Below, piece after piece: positions 57,007 to 64,000 of a DNA stretch of 64,000 bases. Positions within the stretch are counted from its first letter, which is position 1; each line of letters opens with the position of its first letter. The notes under the pieces were generated by a model that saw only the letters and a program-made list of their open reading frames with translations, did not search any database and was not told where the DNA came from. A program made the position numbers and the translations under genes. This DNA is from Phyllobacterium sophorae (GTDB lineage Bacteria; Pseudomonadota; Alphaproteobacteria; Rhizobiales; Rhizobiaceae): positions 1-64,000 of the forward strand of contig NZ_PGGM01000007.1 in assembly GCF_003010965.1 (NCBI RefSeq), given 5' to 3'.

Positions 57007-58182
57007 CTAACCTCTGCGACTCACCAGCCGGGAGCCAACCAGGAGCGCGTAGGCCGCGAAGAATACCCCGAGAGCAACGGAAAAACCCGTTGGTCCCATC
57101 AAGTCCATGCCAATGCCCACGGCTTGCGGGCCAACAAGCATGCCGATCGCATAACAGAAGACGAAGGCGGCGTTGGCTGATGCGAGTTCGCGCCCGGTGA
57201 GTTGCGAACCGAGATGAGCGAGGCCCACCGTATAAAGGCCGGCAACGACACCGCCCCAGACGAAGAGCAGCGCGGCAACGAGATACCAGTTCCCGGAGAT
57301 GAAAGGCAAAACGCACATGCCGGCAAGGCCGATCAAGGCGCAGGCGAGCAGGATCCTGCGCCGATCGTTGACGTGGTCGCTCAGGAGCCCGATCGGAATC
57401 TGCAACAATACATTCCCGAGGCCAATCGTGGTGAGCAGCAGCGCTGCATTGGCCTCGCTGTAGCCGATACGCGAGCCAAAGACCGGGAAGAGCGCAAATC
57501 CCCCGGTTTCTACCGCACCGAATACGAAGACGGCCGCTGTCGCAGTGGGAACAGCCCATATGAACGGGGCGAATGGAACGTGCTCCTCCTCGTGAAAGTC
57601 GGGACTCTCATTCCATGCAAAAAGCACGGGGAGCATGGCAAAGAGGATGATGCCAAAGCCAACGGCAAACGGCGTGATGCCAACGCTGCCGATCTGTGAG
57701 AATAGCCATGGTCCCAGCGCGAATCCCATGGAAAGCACCGTGGCATAAATGCCGAGCACCAGTCCGCGTTTTTCCGGCGGGGCCGTTGCGTTGATCCAGT
57801 ATTCCGACAGGATGAAGAGCATTGTCAGCGCGAAATGGAGGAAGACGCGCAGGACAACCCACATCCAGAAATCGGTGAAGAAATGAAATCCGACAAAGGA
57901 AAAGCCGCCGATGAGCAACATGGCGAGGAGTGTTGGGACGACACCGAATCGCGCAGCGATGGGAGCGGCGAAGGGAGCGGCCACGATCGAAGCGACGCCG
58001 GCAACTGCAGCATTGAGGCCAATCATCGTGGCCGAATGGCCACGGCTCTCGAGGATGACGCTGAGAAGCGGAATGCCAAGGCCGATGGCAACGCCAACGG
58101 AGCTGATAGTGGCAATGGCTGCGACAAGCGCGCGCCAGGAGGACCGGACGGTCGTCTGGTCAGACGTCTGCATTGCATCCAT
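57007..58182 (-). CDS. MFS transporter
   Basis: The 391-aa protein has twelve hydrophobic segments. Between helices 2 and 3 lies PIAARFGVVPTLL, helix 4 has VLRVFLHFALTMLFILSEYW, after which EKRGLVLGIYATVLSMGFAL is typical of the YcaD/UMF-type small MFS family. It is an inner-membrane transporter of unknown substrate, not tied to a pathway by its neighbours. The NUDIX gene lies 4 bp upstream, so both are probably on the topA-rnr transcript. Confidence 0.88.
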   Translation of the reverse strand: MDAMQTSDQTTVRSSWRALVAAIATISSVGVAIGLGIPLLSVILESRGHSATMIGLNAAVAGVASIVAAPFAAPIAARFGVVPTLLAMLLIGGFSFVGFHFFTDFWMWVVLRVFLHFALTMLFILSEYWINATAPPEKRGLVLGIYATVLSMGFALGPWLFSQIGSVGITPFAVGFGIILFAMLPVLFAWNESPDFHEEEHVPFAPFIWAVPTATAAVFVFGAVETGGFALFPVFGSRIGYSEANAALLLTTIGLGNVLLQIPIGLLSDHVNDRRRILLACALIGLAGMCVLPFISGNWYLVAALLFVWGGVVAGLYTVGLAHLGSQLTGRELASANAAFVFCYAIGMLVGPQAVGIGMDLMGPTGFSVALGVFFAAYALLVGSRLVSRRG

Positions 58183-58185
58183 GAA

Positions 58186-58929
58186 TCAAAAAACCTCTCG
58201 GACGAATCGCCCATATTTCATGCGGTATTGGATAACGGCGTTGCCGGGTTCAAGGGAAGGATTCGCGGCCAGGGTCGCTTCTGCCTCGCGTATGATCATC
58301 CGGGTGATCTCGGGAATATCGAGCCGCGCAGCCTCCCGAAATGGGAGCCAGGACAATTCTTCGAGCTCTTGCGATGGCCCGGTTGCCTCGGGCAAGGCGT
58401 CGGCCACGGCGTCGCGAAAAGCCAGGAAAAACCGGGTGTCGAATCGGCGCAATCCCCCAGGTGGCGTGGTGGCCCTGGCAAAATAGCGCAGCACTGAAAG
58501 ATCCGGGTGGATGTTGCGCTGGACGAATGCGGCCCAATCGGGGTGCGCAATCGATGGACTATCGGAGTGCCGGCGGCCGAGAAACAGACCGGCTTCTTCG
58601 TAGGTTTCGCGGATCGCCGAAAGTGCAAGGGCGCGGCAGCGCTGGACGCTGGATCGACTGCCCATGCCCGTCAGCAGCTTTGTCTGGTCACTCTCGGAGA
58701 GTTCGGCGATAGCGGATATGCGACCGTCCGCGGCTTCGGTACGCCCGCCGGGAAATACGAATTTCCCCGGCATGAACACATGCCGCATATGCCGCTTTCC
58801 CATGAGAATCCGCAGTTCGCCCCCGGAGCGATCGACCAGCAGCAGCGATGCTGCATCGCGCGGCCTGATCCGCGCAAGCGCCTTGCTTGCTGAGTCAGGT
58901 GCCGATTTTCTCAGTCCGTTTACTGCCAT
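58186..58929 (-). CDS. NUDIX hydrolase
   Basis: ATG at 58929 gives 247 aa. The Nudix helix is REtYEEAGLFLG (RETYEEAG), preceded by a GKFVFPGGRTEAADGR strand and loop with an insertion, as in the coenzyme A/NUDT19-like group rather than in short MutT. The early residues RPRDAASLLLVDRSGGELRI match that group. The substrate is a nucleoside diphosphate derivative, not determined. It overlaps or abuts the DUF983 gene (5 bp). Confidence 0.87.
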   Translation of the reverse strand: MAVNGLRKSAPDSASKALARIRPRDAASLLLVDRSGGELRILMGKRHMRHVFMPGKFVFPGGRTEAADGRISAIAELSESDQTKLLTGMGSRSSVQRCRALALSAIRETYEEAGLFLGRRHSDSPSIAHPDWAAFVQRNIHPDLSVLRYFARATTPPGGLRRFDTRFFLAFRDAVADALPEATGPSQELEELSWLPFREAARLDIPEITRMIIREAEATLAANPSLEPGNAVIQYRMKYGRFVREVF

Positions 58930-58933
58930 GAGA

Positions 58934-59365
58934 TCACTGGTCCGATGGCTCCAGTTCGTCGGCCTCGCCACCGAAACCATGCATGTAATTTGCCCATTGC
59001 AATCCAATGATCGCGCCCTTGACCGGCTGCAGAAGCGCTACCGACAGGAGGATCGTCAATGGTACCCAAATCGCCAGATGGGCCCAATTGGACAGCAAAA
59101 ACACCGTTTCAACTGCCAGAAAGCCTCCAAGGACAATATGACCGACGATTGTGATGGTTATATAAGCGGGAAAATCATCGGCTTGCTGATGGGTATAATC
59201 TTCGCCGCAGACGGCGCAATGATCGACAGATTTCACGAAGGCGCGAAACAGCTTGCCTTCGCCACAATGCGGGCACCGGCTACGGAAACCCCGCCACATG
59301 GCTTGTCCGACCGGGCGGACCGGCCTTGCCGGCGCCGTGTCTGCGCCAAATATCTGTACAGTCAT
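58934..59365 (-). CDS. DUF983 family membrane protein
   Basis: The 143-aa protein has a zinc-ribbon-like N-terminus (RCPHCGEGKLFRAF, then CAVCGEDYTHQQADD) followed by two helices (YITITIVGHIVLGGFLAVET, and LAIWVPLTILLSVALLQPVK). That order is diagnostic of DUF983, common in alphaproteobacteria. Function is unknown. It overlaps rnr by 4 bases. Confidence 0.93.
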   Translation of the reverse strand: MTVQIFGADTAPARPVRPVGQAMWRGFRSRCPHCGEGKLFRAFVKSVDHCAVCGEDYTHQQADDFPAYITITIVGHIVLGGFLAVETVFLLSNWAHLAIWVPLTILLSVALLQPVKGAIIGLQWANYMHGFGGEADELEPSDQ

Positions 59366-61686
59366 CCTCTGCCTCGTCGCCCGCCGCGCGATACGCTGGA
59401 TGGACGTTTCTGGTTTCCGCGTATGAAACGCTTTGCCTTGTGATGCGAGCGCACACCGCTGGGAACCGGGTGAGGCTCGGAGAGCATTTCGAACCGCAAT
59501 GCGCCCGCTACTGGCAGTGCTTCGACCAGGCGAACCTCGACGATATCGCCAAGCCGAAAGCCTTTTCCGCTCCGTTCACCGGAAAGGGCGTGGTTGGTTT
59601 CGTCGTAATGATAGTAATCATCGCCCAAAGTTGAAATGGGAATAAATCCATCGGCACCATATGTCGCAAGCGACACGAAGAGTCCGGCCTTGGTGACACC
59701 CTGCACGCGGCCCTCAAAACTGGCTCCGACCTTATCTGCCAGGTAGTGGGCGATCAGGCGATCCACCGTGTCACGCTCGGCCGCCATGGCACGGCGTTCG
59801 GATGTGGAAATCAGCGCCGCAATCTCGGGAAGTGCCGCTTCTTCCTCCCGTGTAATGCCGTCAGGACCAAGTCCCAGTGCCGAAATCAGCGCACGATGCA
59901 CGATCAGATCGGCATAGCGCCGGATCGGCGAGGTGAAATGCGCGTAGCGAAGGAGATTGAGGCCAAAATGGCCGATATTCTCCGGATTGTATTCTGCCTG
60001 CGATTGCGATCGGAGCACGACCTGGTTGACCAGTTCCTGCTGTTCGCTGCCTTCGACCCGCTTCAGGATATGATTGAACTGGTTGGGGCGCAGCTCCGCG
60101 CCGCGCGCCAGGGAAATGTCGAGCGTCCGCAGAAACTCCCGCAGCGTTTCCTGCTTGGCCAAGGATGGCGCATCATGGATGCGGAAGATCAGCGGCTGCT
60201 TCTTGCGCTCGAGCGTCTCCGCGGCGGCGACGTTGGCCTGGATCATGAACTCTTCGATGAGCTTGTGCGCATCGAGCCGGGGCGGGATCACGACCTTGTC
60301 AACCTTGCCCTCCGGCGTCAGCAATATTTTCTTTTCGGGAAGATCGAGCTCGAGCGGCTCGCGGGCATCACGGCCACGCTTCAAAGTCGCATAGGCCGCC
60401 CAGAGCGGCTTCAGGATCGTATCGAGGATCGGTGCGGTCTTCTCGTCGTTCACCCCATCGATCGCCGCCTGCGCCTGCGGATAGGCGAGACGCGCATGGG
60501 ACCGCATCATCACGCGGTGGAAGCTGTGCGAAATCTTGCGGCCCCCGGCGTTGAAAATCATCCGGACGGCAAGGGCAGGGCGATCCACCAGCTCCTTCAA
60601 CGAGCACAGGTCGTTGGAAATGCGCTCTGGCAGCATCGGCACCACTCGATCCGGGAAGTACACCGAATTACCGCGCTTCAATGCTTCGCGATCAAGTTGA
60701 GAACCCGGCGTCACATAGGCTGCGACATCGGCGATGGCGACTGTGGCGATGAATCCGCCAGGGTTCTTTTCGTCAGGATCAGGCTCCGCATAGACCGCGT
60801 CGTCGTGGTCTTTGGCATCTGCCGGATCGATCGTCACCAGTGGAACATGGCGCCAGTCCTCACGGTGGGCCATGGTTGCAGGCTTGGCCTTCTCCGCTTC
60901 CGCGATAACGCTGTCGGGAAACACATGCGGGATCTCGTGTTCGTGGATCGCGATCATCGACAGCGCTTTTTCACTCGCCACCGAGCCAACCACCTGGGTG
61001 ATCCGTCCCAACGCCAGGCCGTAACGACTGACCTTCAAGACCTCGACTTCGACCAGGTCATTGGCCTTGGCATTGTTCAGCTGATTGGGGTCGATGGACA
61101 GTGCAACCTGCCGCCGCTCAACCGGTTCGAGCTGCCATTCACCATTGTCCAGCTTGCGCAAGACGCCAAGGACCGCATCCTTCCGATGTTCGATCCGCTT
61201 GATGACACGCGCCGTATAGGCTGGACCGGATGGATCGGCGCCGTGAAAAATGCGCGCCAGAACCCGGTCACCAACGCCCGCCGTCGGGCCCTTCTGGTTA
61301 CGCGAAGCGCGGATGAAAACGACAGGCGGACGCTCCTGATGATTGGCGTCCCATTCCGCGGGCCTGGCGACCAGCCCGCCATCACCTTCACGCCCGGTGA
61401 TATCCAACACCGCAACGCTGGGAAGGCTGCCCGGAATGGAGTGCCGTTTGGCTCGCTTCTCGACGAGGCCGTCATCGGCGAGATCGCGCAGAATGTCCTT
61501 CAATACAATCCGTGCCTCGCCCTTCAGATTGAAGGCTTTTGCTATGTCCCGTTTGCCGGCGAGATCAGGATTCTCCTTGATGAACTGGAGAATTTCGTCA
61601 CGTCCCGGCATGTAGGATTCACGGTTCGGAGCTGCAGAATTGGCAGGCCGCTTTTTTCCGTTGGGTGGAGAGATACGGCGTGCCAA
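59362..61686 (-). CDS. rnr: Ribonuclease R
   Basis: A TTG start at 61686 is chosen because AAGGATAACTCGA precedes it, 20 bp after the topA stop; the frame extends far into topA. ATG at 61611 is an alternative. The 774-aa 3'-5' exoribonuclease has a winged-helix N-terminus (ILQFIKENPDLAGKRDIAKA), cold-shock domains, the RNB catalytic motif TIDPADAKDHDDAVYAEPD, and an S1 domain (VGASFEGRVQGVTKAGLFVS). It degrades structured RNA. Confidence 0.95.
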   Translation of the reverse strand: MARRISPPNGKKRPANSAAPNRESYMPGRDEILQFIKENPDLAGKRDIAKAFNLKGEARIVLKDILRDLADDGLVEKRAKRHSIPGSLPSVAVLDITGREGDGGLVARPAEWDANHQERPPVVFIRASRNQKGPTAGVGDRVLARIFHGADPSGPAYTARVIKRIEHRKDAVLGVLRKLDNGEWQLEPVERRQVALSIDPNQLNNAKANDLVEVEVLKVSRYGLALGRITQVVGSVASEKALSMIAIHEHEIPHVFPDSVIAEAEKAKPATMAHREDWRHVPLVTIDPADAKDHDDAVYAEPDPDEKNPGGFIATVAIADVAAYVTPGSQLDREALKRGNSVYFPDRVVPMLPERISNDLCSLKELVDRPALAVRMIFNAGGRKISHSFHRVMMRSHARLAYPQAQAAIDGVNDEKTAPILDTILKPLWAAYATLKRGRDAREPLELDLPEKKILLTPEGKVDKVVIPPRLDAHKLIEEFMIQANVAAAETLERKKQPLIFRIHDAPSLAKQETLREFLRTLDISLARGAELRPNQFNHILKRVEGSEQQELVNQVVLRSQSQAEYNPENIGHFGLNLLRYAHFTSPIRRYADLIVHRALISALGLGPDGITREEEAALPEIAALISTSERRAMAAERDTVDRLIAHYLADKVGASFEGRVQGVTKAGLFVSLATYGADGFIPISTLGDDYYHYDETNHALSGERSGKGFRLGDIVEVRLVEALPVAGALRFEMLSEPHPVPSGVRSHHKAKRFIRGNQKRPSSVSRGGRRGRG

Positions 61687-61706
61687 TCGAGTTATCCTTA
61701 ACTTGC

Positions 61707-64000
61707 TTATTTGGTTGCGGTTTTTTTCGCAGCGGGTTTTTTGGCGGCCGGCTTCCTGGCCGCTGCCGGTTTTTTGGCGGGCGCCTTCTTGGTGCCTTTG
61801 GAGCCTGCCTTTTCGGCGATCATAGCAAGAGCTTCCTCCACGGTCACCACCGCCGGATCCTTGCCCTTCGGAAGCGTCGCGTTGACCTTGCCCCAATTGA
61901 CATAAGGTCCGTATTTACCATCGCGCACTGTTATAACGCCGCCATCCGGATGTTCGCCGAGCTCTTTGAGAGCTGCAGGTGTACCCCTGCCACGTCCCGG
62001 TCCCTTCGCCTGCTTGTCGGCAAGCACCGTAACAGCACGGTTGAGGCCGATGGAAAACACGTCTTCTGCATTCTCCAGATTGGCGTACGCGCCATCATGG
62101 GTGATGTATGGGCCATAGCGCCCGATCCCCGCCGAGATCATCTTGGTTGTTTCCGGATGCTGGCCGACGTCACGCGGCAGCGACAGAAGTGCCAACGCCT
62201 TTTCGTGATCGATCGTGTCGAGCGTCCACCCCTTGGGCAGGCTGGCACGCTTGGCTTCCTTGCCTTCGCCACGTTGAATATAGGGGCCGAACCGGCCACT
62301 ACGTGCAGTGATGGCTTCATCGGTGTAGGGGTCCTTTCCGAGCAGCTTCGGTTCATCCCCGCCGTTGCCATTTTCGTTGGCAGCTTCGCTTCCGCCAAGC
62401 TGGCGCGTAAACTTGCATTCCGGATAGTTCGAACAGCCAACGAAGGCGCCATACTTGCCCAGCTTCAGCGACAGGTTGCCGGTGCCGCACACCTGACAGA
62501 TGCGTGGATCGCTGCCGTCTTCGCGCGGCGGAAAGACCAGCGGTCCAAGCTGGTCGTTCAACGCATCCAGCACGTTGGTGACGCGCAGTTCCTTGATTCC
62601 ATCGACAGAACCGAAGAAATCGGTCCAGAAGGCCCGCAGAACATCCTTCCACTTGAGCTTTCCATCGGAGATCTCGTCGAGCTTTTCTTCAAGATCAGCC
62701 GTGAAATCATATTCAACATAGCGTTTGAAGAAGCTTTCCAGGAATGCGATGACCAGACGGCCTTTGGCTTCCGGAATGAGCTTGCGCTTGTCGATTGTTA
62801 TATATTCGCGGTCACGAAGTGTCGCGAGTGTCGATGCGTAGGTCGAAGGACGGCCGATGCCGAGCTCTTCCATCTTTTTGATGAGTGTGGCTTCCGAATA
62901 GCGCGGCGGCGGTTCGGTGGAATGCTGTGTGGCATTGATCTTTTCACGGGCAAGCGCCTCGCCGGCACGAATCTCCGGAAGACGGGCGCTGTCTTCATCG
63001 ACATCCTCTTCCTCGCGATGGTCCGTGTAGGCCCCGAGGAAACCGTCAAATCGGACAACGGAACCCGTGGCACGCAGTTGCGCAAGACGCGAGCCGTTCT
63101 GTGCGTCAATATCCACGGTGGTTCGTTCGATATCGGCAGATTGCATCTGGCTGGCAATCGCCCGCTTCCATATCAGCTCGTAAAGTCGAGCCTGATCCGC
63201 ATCAAGAAACTTGCGCATGTCCTTGGGATGTCTATTGAAATCCGTCGGGCGAATCGCTTCGTGAGCCTCCTGGGCGTTTTTCGCTTTGGTTGCGTAGAAC
63301 CGCGGTTTCTCCGGGACATATTTTTCACCAAAGACCTTGCCGATTGTCTGGCGCGCGGCCTGCACGGCTTCCGGCGCCATCTGAACGCCATCGGTACGCA
63401 TATAGGTGATCAAGCCCGCCGTTTCGGTGCCAAGATCCATACCTTCGTACAGCTTTTGCGCGATCTGCATGGTTCGTGAGGCGGAAAAGCCGAGCTGACC
63501 CGAGGCGGCCTGCTGCAAACTCGACGTGGTGAATGGAGGCCCAGGACTGCGCTTGATCGGCTTTGCTTCAACAGATGCTGCCTTGAACGACGCACCCTCC
63601 AGCATGGCGCGAATTTCGCCTGCCTGTTCACCATTCTTGATATCAAGCTTGCCGAGCTTCCTGCCATCGACAGAAATGAGGCGCGCCTCGAAATTGTCAT
63701 TGCGCGGGGTCCTTAGAAGCGCGGCAATGTTCCAGTATTCTTCGCGGATGAATCGTTCGATTTCCGCTTCGCGGTCGGCGACAAGTCGCAAAGCCACCGA
63801 TTGGACACGCCCGGCGGAGCGTGCTCCGGGCAATTTGCGCCAGAGCACGGGCGACAGCGTGAACCCGAAGAGATAGTCCAGCGCACGTCGCGCCAGGTAG
63901 GCATCGACCAGCGGCATATCGATGTCGCGGGGATTGGCCATGGCATCAAGCACTGCCCCTTTGGTGATCGCATTGAAAACCACGCGCTTGACCGGCTTCT
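61707..64000 (-). CDS. topA: DNA topoisomerase I, N-terminus cut by window edge
   Basis: The frame is open past base 64000, so about 100 or more N-terminal residues, including most of the TOPRIM domain, lie outside. Visible are YLARRALDYLFGFTLSPVLW, GRVQSVALRLV, the catalytic Tyr in GLITYMRTDGVQ, EAHEAIRPTDFNRHP, one four-Cys zinc ribbon (CQVCG and CSNYPEC), repeated GRFGPYIQRG/GRYGPYITHDG/GKYGPYVNWG modules, and a Lys/Ala/Pro-rich tail. It relaxes negative supercoils. Confidence 0.96.
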   Translation of the reverse strand, partial: KPVKRVVFNAITKGAVLDAMANPRDIDMPLVDAYLARRALDYLFGFTLSPVLWRKLPGARSAGRVQSVALRLVADREAEIERFIREEYWNIAALLRTPRNDNFEARLISVDGRKLGKLDIKNGEQAGEIRAMLEGASFKAASVEAKPIKRSPGPPFTTSSLQQAASGQLGFSASRTMQIAQKLYEGMDLGTETAGLITYMRTDGVQMAPEAVQAARQTIGKVFGEKYVPEKPRFYATKAKNAQEAHEAIRPTDFNRHPKDMRKFLDADQARLYELIWKRAIASQMQSADIERTTVDIDAQNGSRLAQLRATGSVVRFDGFLGAYTDHREEEDVDEDSARLPEIRAGEALAREKINATQHSTEPPPRYSEATLIKKMEELGIGRPSTYASTLATLRDREYITIDKRKLIPEAKGRLVIAFLESFFKRYVEYDFTADLEEKLDEISDGKLKWKDVLRAFWTDFFGSVDGIKELRVTNVLDALNDQLGPLVFPPREDGSDPRICQVCGTGNLSLKLGKYGAFVGCSNYPECKFTRQLGGSEAANENGNGGDEPKLLGKDPYTDEAITARSGRFGPYIQRGEGKEAKRASLPKGWTLDTIDHEKALALLSLPRDVGQHPETTKMISAGIGRYGPYITHDGAYANLENAEDVFSIGLNRAVTVLADKQAKGPGRGRGTPAALKELGEHPDGGVITVRDGKYGPYVNWGKVNATLPKGKDPAVVTVEEALAMIAEKAGSKGTKKAPAKKPAAARKPAAKKPAAKKTATK

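Noticed and set aside
59746-63479. Two long + strand frames (651 and 604 codons) opposite rnr and topA
   Set aside because: Both lie entirely over conserved - strand enzymes and show no family motif.
1-64000. tRNA, rRNA or CRISPR loci
   Set aside because: No cloverleaf-type segment, rRNA signature or regularly spaced repeat was seen anywhere in the window.

Overview
The window looks like a chromosomal segment of an alphaproteobacterium of the order Hyphomicrobiales (Rhizobiales), most like a Phyllobacterium/Mesorhizobium/Brucella-type genome. The support is: a full 14-gene nuo operon whose NuoE carries a long C-terminal extension; the divK-pleD pair; the topA-rnr-DUF983-NUDIX block; a short ProRS; RNase J; and LexA boxes of the alphaproteobacterial form GTTC-N7-GTTC. 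The genus is an inference; no rRNA gene is present to settle it.

Bases 1-24,700 are accessory in character. The left edge is the 3' end of an IS3-family element. Next come a frameshifted small copper-locus protein with a Tat-exported DUF411 protein, three tiny membrane-type ORFs or similar, a Tat-exported sulfatase followed by a decayed DUF1214 fragment, exonuclease III, a decayed outer-membrane 'transporter' fragment beside a DUF992 gene, an LssY_C-type protein, a channel-like protein, several small Rhizobiales-type hypotheticals, an epimerase, a DUF427 protein, a UvrD-family helicase, a Tat-exported DUF1254/DUF1214 protein, a PPi-type phosphofructokinase and a malic enzyme with a PTA domain. 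A divergent sugar ABC transporter locus (binding protein on +; ATPase, permease and a sugar-nucleotide-type epimerase on -) closes this part, followed by an ACT-domain protein.

Bases 25,203-40,930 hold nuoA-nuoN (respiratory complex I), with one extra gene between nuoF and nuoG. That extra protein and NuoE share a helix-hairpin-helix-like C-terminal domain. The nuo genes run directly into birA, RNase J, methylmalonyl-CoA epimerase, a DUF1467 protein, then (after an AT-rich gap with a strong terminator) proS, lolC/E, lolD, a 28-codon LexA-boxed ORF, dnaE and, convergently, dinB. After a DUF3572 gene come divK and pleD (cell-cycle signalling), which converge on rpmG across a perfect 18-bp terminator stem. 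The right end, read on the - strand, is topA (cut by the window edge), rnr, DUF983, NUDIX and an MFS transporter.

Two regulatory patterns emerged from reading the sequence. (1) Three exact GAAC-N7-GAAC LexA boxes lie in front of the UvrD-like helicase, dinB and a 28-aa single-membrane-segment peptide that resembles, in size and control, the Caulobacter SOS division inhibitor SidA. (2) A 19-bp partly palindromic element, ending in ACGTACTT in the gene direction, occurs in the same orientation 60-130 bp upstream of the sulfatase, the DUF992 gene and the DUF1254 gene, suggesting that these scattered exported-protein genes form an undescribed regulon.
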